From positions 1-5,463 of the forward strand of contig CAIXAA010000989.1 in the NCBI GenBank assembly GCA_903917305.1: 5,463 nucleotides of DNA, written 5' to 3'. Below are positions 1 through 5,463 of this stretch, piece after piece. The notes beneath the pieces were generated by a model. The model was not told the origin of the DNA and did not search any database. It saw nothing but the letters and a program-made list of their open reading frames with translations. The stretch is from an uncultured Myxococcales bacterium. Its GTDB lineage: Bacteria > Myxococcota_A > UBA9042. The stretch's first letter is position 1. Every line of letters begins with the position of its first letter. The position numbers and the translations under genes were made by a program.

Positions 1-503
1 AGCTCGGGCGGCGGCTCGAGATCCTCGGCCTTGGCGCGGCGCAGGCGCGGACGATCGTCGCGAACGACAGGTGCAGCCACCGGCACGACCGGCGCGGCAA
101 CCGCAACGGGAGCCGGCGGCGGCGGCGGCGCGGGGGCGACGACCGGAGCCGGCGCCACAGGAGCGACGACGACGGGAGCGGCGACCGGTGCCGGCGGGGC
201 TTCGAGCGGCGCACCCTCTTCGCCTTCGGCGCGAATGCGACGGCGCACGACCGTCCGACCCGCGGAGTCGGCCGAGGCAGCGACGGGCTTCTCGACGGCA
301 CGGGCGGCCGGGGCTGCACGCGCGGCAGCGGCCGGCGCGAACATCTGCCGCAGCCGGTCCGCCTGAGCGGCATCGAGGCGGGAAATCGTGGACAAGAGCA
401 TGCCCTTGGCGCTCGCCTTGGCGACGAGATCGCGGTCGGTCATGCCCAGTTCACGGGCGAGATCAGAGACTCGAAGGTTCGTTGCTACCGCCAAGATACG
501 CAC
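1..503 (-). CDS. infB: Translation initiation factor IF-2, N-terminal part (cut by window edge)
   Basis: IF2 is the GTPase that brings initiator tRNA to the 30S subunit and promotes subunit joining in the cytoplasm. Only the first 167 codons are present; the GTPase core lies beyond position 1. Residues 1-55 form an IF2N-type module (starts VRILAVATNLRVSDLARELG, later SAKGMLLSTISRLDAAQADR). Residues 56-100 are Ala/Arg-rich, residues 101-147 are a Pro/Ala/Val-rich low-complexity linker with five consecutive prolines, and a basic stretch (RPRLRRAK) follows. Such variable, disordered linkers between IF2N and the G domain are usual in IF2. The start is a GTG at 503-501: it begins the IF2N homology, and no start codon occurs in frame between it and the ylxR stop. 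It lacks a well-spaced Shine-Dalgarno; a GGCGGA directly abuts the GTG. The gene follows ylxR after 22 nt as the last visible gene of the rimP operon. Identification rests on the IF2N module plus gene order. Confidence 0.93.
   Translation of the reverse strand, partial: MRILAVATNLRVSDLARELGMTDRDLVAKASAKGMLLSTISRLDAAQADRLRQMFAPAAAARAAPAARAVEKPVAASADSAGRTVVRRRIRAEGEEGAPLEAPPAPVAAPVVVAPVAPAPVVAPAPPPPPAPVAVAAPVVPVAAPVVRDDRPRLRRAKAEDLEPPPE
114..128 (-). repeat. CCG x5 trinucleotide tract in infB linker
   Basis: Five consecutive CCG codons encode Pro126-Pro130 of IF2 within the Pro/Ala/Val linker. It is a short microsatellite-like tract in a disordered region, where length changes in multiples of three would keep the frame. 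Confidence 0.8.
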
Positions 504-509
504 TCCGCC

Positions 510-525
510 GCGTGGTTGCCCACGC
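510..525 (-). promoter_or_regulatory. GNRA-tetraloop hairpin between ylxR stop and infB start
   Basis: On the transcribed strand the sequence reads GCGTGG-GCAA-CCACGC, a perfect 6-bp stem closed by a GCAA (GNRA) tetraloop. It begins directly after the ylxR TAA (528-526) and ends 6 nt before the infB GTG at 503. It therefore fills most of the 22-nt gap and sits where the infB Shine-Dalgarno would be expected, leaving only GGCGGA between stem and start. It has no U-tract, so it is not an intrinsic terminator. A role in setting infB translation or coupling it to ylxR is inferred. Confidence 0.5.
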
Positions 526-1046
526 TTACGCCCCGCGCCGGTGCTCGGCAAAAAGCCGATCCTGCAGAGCCTGCCACACGCCAAGCCGCGCATCTTGCGC
601 GAGATCGGCGCCGCGGCGCTCAAGTCCCTGCCGCCGCGCCGCCGCGAGTCGGGCCGCATGCTGTGCGACCTGCTCGAGCAACGTGACAGCCAGGCTGTCG
701 CCACCCTTGTCGGCTCCGGTCGGGTGACCGGAAGCCTTGCTTTTGCGCCCTGACGGCCTGCGCAAAAGGATCTGCACTGCGCGCCGGGCGCAGGGCATCG
801 TCGGGCAGGTGTGAGCCCCCTTGCCGGTAGCTACACCATCTCGACCCGGAGGAGCAACTGGCCGCCCAGCTACACCTGTCACTTGAACGGACGTCACCCG
901 AACCGTCGCCAGAATCGCATCCTGGCTGCCCCGTTCCGGGTCTCGATCCTCGACTGCCCCGCGCGCGGCGTGCAGTTGCACCAACTCCTGCATCGGTCGC
1001 CGCTGCCGGCAGCCGATGCACGTCCGCAGGCCAGCTGGCCTGTCGC

Positions 1047-1050
<4 letters not shown>
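526..1050 (-). CDS. ylxR: YlxR family (DUF448) protein with an internal insertion
   Basis: YlxR-type proteins are small, presumably nucleic-acid-binding proteins encoded between nusA and infB in many bacteria; some have been linked to transcription or RNase P. Two family hallmarks are visible: RTCIGCRQRRP at residues 9-19 and GKGAHTCPTMPC at residues 76-87. Cys11/Cys14 and Cys82/Cys87 form a possible four-cysteine metal-binding set (inference). Most members are about 90 aa. This one has 174 aa because roughly 35 residues (about 42-76) separate the two halves, where a much shorter linker is usual, and because it has an Ala/Arg/Leu-rich helical tail (residues 118-174) with no recognisable L7Ae domain. 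The ATG overlaps the nusA stop as ATGA, indicating translational coupling. Codons 55-74 are mostly A/T-ending (about 4 of 20 end in G/C), unlike the first 45 codons (about 80%). The segment may be inserted or, less likely, an error. Family assignment is firm from motifs and position; the annotated tail is less certain. Confidence 0.8.
829..876. repeat. 9-bp direct repeat AGCTACACC bounding odd-codon segment in ylxR
   Basis: AGCTACACC occurs at 829-837 and again at 868-876, exactly 39 bp (13 codons) apart, so both copies are read in the same frame and give Gly-Val-Ala twice in YlxR. The pair lies inside the stretch 829-888, where the codon bias of the gene inverts. The left copy can also pair with GGTGTGAGC at 808-816 (8 bp with one bulge). 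Confidence 0.7.
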
Positions 1051-2537
<1,487 letters not shown>

Positions 2538-2546
2538 CGGGTTGCG

Positions 2547-2552
2547 CTCCTT
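2547..2552 (-). promoter_or_regulatory. Shine-Dalgarno AAGGAG of nusA, decides the start
   Basis: On the minus strand AAGGAG is followed by 9 nt and then the ATG at 2537-2535. This near-consensus site fixes the nusA start and argues against the in-frame ATG at 2597. It is embedded in the 9-mer GCAAGGAGC, which also occurs 30 nt upstream in a hairpin loop. Confidence 0.85.
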
Positions 2553-2572
2553 GCTTGTGCCTGCGCCCGGGT

Positions 2573-2587
2573 CCGGCTCCTTGCCGG
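2573..2587 (-). promoter_or_regulatory. Hairpin with AAGGA loop in the nusA leader
   Basis: The transcribed strand reads CCGGC-AAGGA-GCCGG, a perfect 5-bp stem presenting AAGGA in a 5-nt loop, 35 nt upstream of the nusA ATG. The 9-mer GCAAGGAGC spanning this loop (2576-2584) recurs at 2546-2554, exactly 30 nt downstream, as the real nusA ribosome binding site. No start codon follows the upstream copy at a usable distance, so it is not itself a start site. The arrangement (ANGGA in a loop plus a second copy over the Shine-Dalgarno) resembles known CsrA/Rsm double sites. That reading is hypothesis only. Confidence 0.4.
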
Positions 2588-2623
2588 CTCTCCGCATGCG
2601 CGCGGGGTACCTGTCGTGCGAGC

Positions 2624-2639
2624 CGGGCCTGCTGGCCCG
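2624..2639 (-). other. GC-rich hairpin just after rimP
   Basis: The transcribed strand reads CGGGCC-AGCA-GGCCCG, a perfect 6-bp G/C stem with a 4-nt loop, starting 10 nt after the rimP stop codon. No U-rich stretch follows, so it does not look like an intrinsic terminator. It may act as an RNA stabiliser, a processing site or a weak pause in the rimP-nusA transcript. Confidence 0.4.
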
Positions 2640-2649
2640 ATCTCCGTGT

Positions 2650-3252
2650 CTATTCGGTCTCTTGCGTCTCTTCGCCGTCCGCAGCCGCGGGAATGCCGGC
2701 CTCGGCCGACTCCTGCGCCAACTTCTTGCCGAGCTGCTGCCACTCCTCGATCGTCGGATCGAGGCGCGCCTTGACGATGTCCGTCACCGCGATCTCGCGC
2801 AGTGCGTTCTTGCCGACGCGCAGCACCAGCACGCCGTGGTCGCACCACTGGATCGCGCCGGTGACGCTCTCCTTGCTCGCGCCTTCACCGATCGTGATCT
2901 TCGCGGTCATGCCCGAGAAGCGCTGCAAGTCCCCTTCGTGGCGCAGGACCCGGTTCATGCCCGGGCTCGACACTTCCAGATCGAACTCACCCGGCACCGG
3001 ATCGGCTTCGTCCAGCAGCGCGCTCAAACGGCGCGACACCAGGGCGCAATCTTCCAGGGCGATGATGCCCTTGCCCGGCCAGCGATCGATCTCCAGCTGC
3101 ACGATCAGGCCGCGCGGGCCCGGCACGGTGCGCAGCCGGATCGGCTCGAAGCCGGCCGCCTCGATCGCCGGAAACAGCAGCGCCTGCAGCTTCGCCTGCA
3201 ATTCCGGCGTCGCGCCGTGGGCTGCCGTCAGCTGTGGATCCTTGCCTGCCAT
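2650..3252 (-). CDS. rimP: Ribosome maturation factor RimP
   Basis: RimP binds the free 30S subunit and assists its maturation in the cytoplasm. The 200-aa product shows the family layout. An N-terminal alpha/beta domain spans about residues 16-100 and contains the signature LEVSSPGMNRVLRHEGDL at 92-109, close to the canonical LEVSSPG-[LM]-[DN]-R. A C-terminal SH3-like beta domain spans about 112-165 (FSGMTAKITIGE, then ITDIV-like VTDIVKARL). Residues 168-200 form an extra acidic, Ala/Glu-rich tail, so the protein is longer than the usual 150-160 aa. I chose the ATG at 3252 because homology begins soon after it and a GGGAAG purine stretch precedes it. The open frame continues upstream to an ATG at 3462, but that would add 70 unusual Arg-rich residues. 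The gene starts the rimP-nusA-ylxR-infB run. No clear promoter is visible directly upstream, so it may be fed by read-through from the tRNA promoter or by an unrecognised one. Confidence 0.95.
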   Translation of the reverse strand: MAGKDPQLTAAHGATPELQAKLQALLFPAIEAAGFEPIRLRTVPGPRGLIVQLEIDRWPGKGIIALEDCALVSRRLSALLDEADPVPGEFDLEVSSPGMNRVLRHEGDLQRFSGMTAKITIGEGASKESVTGAIQWCDHGVLVLRVGKNALREIAVTDIVKARLDPTIEEWQQLGKKLAQESAEAGIPAAADGEETQETE

Positions 3253-3396
3253 CTTCTTCCCGAACCGCGGTGTTCTCGCTAGTTTCTTCTTTCGACTCGC
3301 GGGCTTGTCTTTGTGCCGCGACCCCTGCCTGCGAACCTGGACCCAGGCCCCTCCGCGCCCCAACTGGAGCTCGGACCACCGCGTCCCGCGGGGCGG

Positions 3397-3408
3397 GGCA
3401 CGCGTGCC
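3397..3408. promoter_or_regulatory. 12-bp perfect palindrome GGCACGCGTGCC in the rimP leader
   Basis: GGCACGCGTGCC is identical to its reverse complement and lies 145 bp upstream of the rimP ATG in non-coding sequence. Such symmetric sites can be dimer operators. One palindrome of this length is about what chance predicts in a window this size, so the regulatory reading is weak. Confidence 0.2.
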
Positions 3409-3437
3409 GACATCAGCCTGGGCCAATGGAGGCGCCT

Positions 3438-3525
3438 GCCGTGCACGAACCCGGGCCGCCACGGAAGGTGGGGCAGCCGCAGAGTTTCTCAGGCGAACAG
3501 CCGACCTGCGGGCTCGCCGTGCACG
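3438..3525. repeat. Pair of GCCGTGCACG repeats with palindromic core, 78 bp apart
   Basis: GCCGTGCACG occurs at 3438-3447 and 3516-3525. Each copy contains the 8-bp palindrome CGTGCACG. The copies lie in the same orientation in the tRNA-rimP gap. They could be repeated protein-binding sites or chance repeats in G/C-rich sequence. Confidence 0.35.
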
Positions 3526-3565
3526 TGCGCCTCGCCCGTCTGCTGCTGCGCAAGGCAGCGGCTCT

Positions 3566-3595
3566 TCTGGACCGCCAACGCTGAGGCGGTGCAGA
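3566..3595 (-). terminator. Hairpin downstream of tRNA-Cys, no U-tract
   Basis: The transcribed strand folds as TCTG-(C·C mismatch)-ACCGCC, an 8-nt loop, then GGCGGT and CAGA: 10 pairs in an 11-position stem, beginning 21 nt after the tRNA 3' end. Its place suggests a partial terminator or processing barrier between the tRNA and the rimP operon. No run of T residues follows, so a classical intrinsic terminator is not supported and read-through into rimP is possible. Confidence 0.35.
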
Positions 3596-3616
3596 CGCAG
3601 ACGTGAAGCACTCCGG

Positions 3617-3687
3617 AGGCGGCACCCGGGATCGAACCGGGGATGGAGGATTTGCAGTCCTCTGCCTTACCACTTGGCCATGCCGCC
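3617..3687 (-). tRNA. tRNA-Cys (anticodon GCA)
   Basis: A complete 71-nt cloverleaf is readable on the minus strand. The acceptor stem is GGCGGCA paired with TGCCGCC. The D arm is GCC/GGC with loop AAGTGGTAA. The anticodon stem is GAGGA/TCCTC with loop CTGCAAA, giving anticodon GCA at 3655-3653. The T arm is CCCGG-TTCGATC-CCGGG. The discriminator base is U73, as required for recognition by cysteinyl-tRNA synthetase. The 3' CCA is not encoded (the genome reads CCG after U73), so it is added by CCA nucleotidyltransferase. It has its own candidate promoter and lies between an unrecognised gene and rimP, all on one strand. Confidence 0.98.
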
Positions 3688-3690
3688 GAA

Positions 3691-3740
3691 GGCGCGCAAG
3701 GATTACCCAAGTGAGGGTCGCAGGTCAAGCCCTTCGCGCC
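3691..3740. repeat. Imperfect inverted repeat flanking the tRNA-Cys promoter
   Basis: GGCGCG(C)AAGG at 3691-3701 is the reverse complement of CCTTCGCGCC at 3731-3740 apart from one extra C: ten pairs with a single bulge and 29 nt between the arms. The arms enclose the proposed -35 element and reach the edge of the -10 element. In a transcript reading through from the upstream gene they could form a long-loop stem. Confidence 0.5.
3700..3728 (-). promoter_or_regulatory. Candidate sigma70-type promoter of tRNA-Cys
   Basis: On the minus strand TTGACC (3728-3723, five of six bases of the -35 consensus) is followed by exactly 17 nt and then TAATCC (3705-3700) as a weak -10. The -10 ends 12 nt before the first tRNA base, so transcription would start about 5-6 nt upstream of the mature 5' end, as is typical for tRNA genes. 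The segment between -10 and start is G/C-rich (TTGCGCG), like the discriminators of stable-RNA promoters under stringent control. The -10 is poor, so confidence is moderate. Confidence 0.55.
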
Positions 3741-3748
3741 TCTTCTCG

Positions 3749-4333
3749 TTACAGAGAGCTACCATCGATGCGAAAAGCACCGCCGGCGCGCTCGTCACGG
3801 CGCAAGCTCAGCGGCGGCGGCATCCTCTTGTCTGCCTTCAAGAAGATCTTGACCAGTTCCGTGTGCTCCGTGATCGGATCCGGGACCATCTGCGTGATCT
3901 TGAAGCTCGACGGATCTCCGGGCACTTGCAGGTACTGCGCGTAGCGTCCGGAGAACGGCTGCCACTTGTAGGAGTTCAGCTCCCGGTCCAGCAGCGGCGT
4001 GCCCTTGCGCATCGAGTGCACCAGATCGCGAAAGCGCTCGAAGCGCGACTCGCCTTCCACGTCGCTCTCCGGCGCCAGGGCCACCGAAAACAGCGCGCGC
4101 AGCAGCGCCTGCGCCTCCGCGAGCGGGTCCTGGGCGATGCGCTCGGGCGGCGCGGCCTCCAGCACCGGCGCGGCAGCGGCGGCGGGCGGTGCCACGGCCA
4201 CCGCGGGCGCCAGGCGCTCTTCCAAGGCTTCCAGGCGCGCCGTCACCTTGGCCAGTTCGGCGGCCAGCGAGGCGAGCGTCACGGCGCCACCTTCGGCGAC
4301 ATCTGCCTGTGCGGCAGCAGCTTTGCGGGCCAT
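3749..4333 (-). CDS. Unrecognised 194-aa protein with N-terminal coiled coil
   Basis: I do not recognise this family. The ATG at 4333 has AAGGAG 5 nt upstream, and codon use matches the neighbours, so translation is well supported. Residues 1-18 are Ala-rich with no hydrophobic core and give no signal peptide. Residues 19-42 (LASLAAELAKVTARLEALEERL) carry leucines in heptad-like spacing and should form an amphipathic helix or coiled coil. Residues 43-65 are an Ala/Pro/Val linker. Residues 66-194 look like a folded domain with a helical first half (AEAQALLRALFSVAL) and an aromatic, mixed-charge second half (SYKWQPFSGRYAQYLQVPGD). There are no cysteines or membrane segments, so it is probably a soluble cytoplasmic, possibly oligomeric protein. 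It begins 32 nt after the protease stop and is probably co-transcribed with it; tRNA-Cys begins 61 nt downstream of its stop. Confidence 0.82.
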   Translation of the reverse strand: MARKAAAAQADVAEGGAVTLASLAAELAKVTARLEALEERLAPAVAVAPPAAAAAPVLEAAPPERIAQDPLAEAQALLRALFSVALAPESDVEGESRFERFRDLVHSMRKGTPLLDRELNSYKWQPFSGRYAQYLQVPGDPSSFKITQMVPDPITEHTELVKIFLKADKRMPPPLSLRRDERAGGAFRIDGSSL

Positions 4334-4338
4334 GGCGG

Positions 4339-4344
4339 CTCCTT
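4339..4344 (-). promoter_or_regulatory. Shine-Dalgarno AAGGAG of the 194-aa gene
   Basis: AAGGAG followed by CCGCC and the ATG at 4333-4331 gives a 5-nt spacing. It lies in the 32-nt gap after the protease TAG (4368-4366) and confirms this start. Confidence 0.8.
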
Positions 4345-4365
4345 GTTCGTCAGCTTGGCGTGGAT

Positions 4366-5463
4366 CTAGCGGGCCGCGGCCAGGGGTTGGCGCGCGAGGC
4401 AGGACAGGTAGTCGGCAGCCTTCAACAGCTGGAAATCCGGATGGATCTGCGGCTTAGGCTCATGCTTGGCAATCTTCTCGGCCTGGCCCGACGCTTCGAC
4501 GCACTTGGTCAGCGCCGGCAGCATGGGCAGGAACGGCGACTTGGCCGTGCTCTCGATCGGCACCAGGTGGTTGTTCAGGTTCTCCTCGCGGAAGCCCACG
4601 GGAATCTTGCCATCCACCTCCGGCGCCGCGACGACGTCCGGCGTCACGCCGACCACCTGGATGGTCGTGCCGTTGGGCGCGTAGTACCGGGCCACCGTCA
4701 GCTTGATGTAGTAGTCCTGGTGCAGCGCCGGCTCGAACAGCGTCTGCACGGACGCCTTGCCGAACGTGCGCAGGCCGACCACGAGGCCGCGCGCATTGTC
4801 CTGGATCGCGGAAGCCACGATCTCGGAAGCGGAAGCCGAGGAATCGCTGACCAGCACCACCATCGGCATCCGGTAATCGCTGCTCGAAGCCGTGGCGTCG
4901 TGCACCTCCTCGGTGCGCTTGCGGCTCTTGACGCTGACGATGCGGCCCTGCGACAGGAACATGTCGGCAATCTCGATGGCCTTGTTCAGCAAGCCGCCAG
5001 AGTTGTTGCGCAAATCCAGGATCAAGCCCGTCAACTGGCCGCCGGGCGCCTCCTTGCGCAGCTTCTCGATCATGTCGCGCAGGTCGCGCGTCGAGTGCGG
5101 AATGAACCCGTTCATCTTGATGTGCGCCACGCCCGGGTACTCCGGCAGCAGCTTGCCATCGACGTTCTTGATGTCGATCGCCTCGCGCACGATGCTGTAT
5201 TCCTTGGGCTCCGGCTCGGCTTCGCGGCTGATCGTCAGCACGACCTTGGTCTGCTTCGGGCCGCGGATCAGCTTGACGACCTTGCCGAGCATCCAGCCGG
5301 TCACATCGACGCCGTCGACTTTGTGAATGATGTCGCCAGCCTTCACGCCAGAGCGCCACGCCGGCCGACCTTCCATCGGGTTCTCGACGATCGTCAGGTC
5401 GTCGCGCTGCGTCAGCACCGCACCGATGCCCTCGAACGAATTGTCCTGCGTCTGCCGCGTCGA
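4366..5463 (-). CDS. ctpA: S41A carboxyl-terminal processing protease, C-terminal part (cut by window edge)
   Basis: Peptidases of this family cut exported proteins near their C termini in the periplasm using a Ser/Lys dyad. The last 365 residues are visible; the N-terminus, with any signal peptide, lies beyond 5463. Residues 1-15 include DNSFEGIGA, matching the usual S(F/G)EGIG entry. A PDZ domain follows to about residue 85 (GRPAWRSGVKAGDIIHKVDG). The catalytic domain has DLRNNSGG near residues 150-157. The nucleophile is Ser211 in SSASASEI (codon 4833-4831), with the general-base Lys236 in TFGKASVQ (codon 4758-4756), exactly 25 residues later, as in E. coli Prc and CtpB. VGVTPDVV closes the core. 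The C-terminal 90 residues contain FREENLNNHL and a final helical part with two cysteines (321 and 355), which could form a disulfide in the periplasm (inference). The 194-aa gene follows 32 nt downstream. Which Ctp subgroup it belongs to is not resolved. Confidence 0.95.
   Translation of the reverse strand, partial: STRQTQDNSFEGIGAVLTQRDDLTIVENPMEGRPAWRSGVKAGDIIHKVDGVDVTGWMLGKVVKLIRGPKQTKVVLTISREAEPEPKEYSIVREAIDIKNVDGKLLPEYPGVAHIKMNGFIPHSTRDLRDMIEKLRKEAPGGQLTGLILDLRNNSGGLLNKAIEIADMFLSQGRIVSVKSRKRTEEVHDATASSSDYRMPMVVLVSDSSASASEIVASAIQDNARGLVVGLRTFGKASVQTLFEPALHQDYYIKLTVARYYAPNGTTIQVVGVTPDVVAAPEVDGKIPVGFREENLNNHLVPIESTAKSPFLPMLPALTKCVEASGQAEKIAKHEPKPQIHPDFQLLKAADYLSCLARQPLAAAR

Larger units (their letters stand above)
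3253..3616 (-). other. 364-nt leader between tRNA-Cys and rimP, no convincing gene
   Basis: This stretch holds no ORF with family features or a good ribosome binding site. It contains a hairpin just after the tRNA (3566-3595); a second smaller stem GCTGC/GCAGC (3545-3559); a CCGCG/CGCGG stem with a GGA loop on the transcribed strand (3379-3391); a 12-bp palindrome (3397-3408); and two copies of GCCGTGCACG (3438-3447, 3516-3525). I see no -35/-10 pair close to consensus upstream of rimP. It is most likely the 5' untranslated leader of the rimP operon and possibly the site of its promoter. Confidence 0.6.

Noticed and set aside
545..559. TCGGC-AAAAA-GCCGA stem-loop near the end of ylxR as a terminator
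   Set aside because: On the transcribed strand the T residues are in the loop rather than after the stem, and the stem lies inside coding sequence upstream of infB.
2538..2597. 20-residue N-terminal extension of NusA to the ATG at 2597
   Set aside because: A near-consensus AAGGAG 9 nt before the ATG at 2537, together with the family N-terminus, fixes the later start.
3253..3462. 70-residue N-terminal extension of RimP to the ATG at 3462
   Set aside because: RimP homology starts after the ATG at 3252, which has a purine-rich upstream site. The extension is Arg/Pro-rich then Lys-rich and is not part of the family. I saw no good ribosome binding site that would favour 3462.
2555..4369. 604-codon open frame on the plus strand spanning rimP, tRNA-Cys and the 194-aa gene
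   Set aside because: It reads antisense through three supported genes including a tRNA, is low-complexity Arg/Ser/Ala-rich, and arises because stop codons are scarce in GC-rich DNA.

Overview
The window is GC-rich DNA with strongly G/C-ending codons. Every gene I can support lies on the minus strand, so transcription runs from position 5463 down to 1. It looks like a bacterial chromosome. The NusA sequence (496 aa, with an acidic Ala/Pro tail), a ylxR gene between nusA and infB, and high GC suggest a Myxococcota / Desulfobacterota-type ('deltaproteobacterial') organism or a relative. This is inferred from remembered family patterns, not from a search. NusA does not resemble the gammaproteobacterial or alphaproteobacterial forms.

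Layout in the direction of transcription: (1) 5463-4366, the C-terminal 365 residues of an S41A carboxyl-terminal processing protease (PDZ domain plus Ser/Lys catalytic core), cut by the window edge. (2) 4333-3749, an unrecognised 194-aa protein 32 nt downstream, with a strong ribosome binding site and a coiled-coil-like start. (3) 3728-3617, a tRNA-Cys(GCA) gene with a plausible sigma70-type promoter of its own. (4) 3616-3253, a 364-nt leader with no convincing gene but several hairpins and palindromes. (5) 3252-1, the translation/transcription cluster rimP - nusA - ylxR - infB, with infB running off the left edge.

The rimP-nusA-infB block is a classic conserved operon: RimP matures the 30S subunit, NusA controls pausing, termination and antitermination, YlxR is a small nucleic-acid-binding-type protein, and IF2 delivers initiator tRNA. 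A tRNA gene just upstream recalls E. coli, where metY precedes rimP-nusA-infB, but here the tRNA is Cys. nusA and ylxR overlap by ATGA and are probably translationally coupled. infB follows ylxR after 22 nt that contain a perfect GNRA-loop hairpin.

I found no new defence, mobile or CRISPR system. The most unusual points are a segment inside ylxR with inverted codon bias bounded by a 9-bp direct repeat; a hairpin displaying AAGGA upstream of nusA, with the same 9-mer recurring exactly at the nusA ribosome binding site; the hairpin at the infB start; and the unrecognised gene next to the protease.
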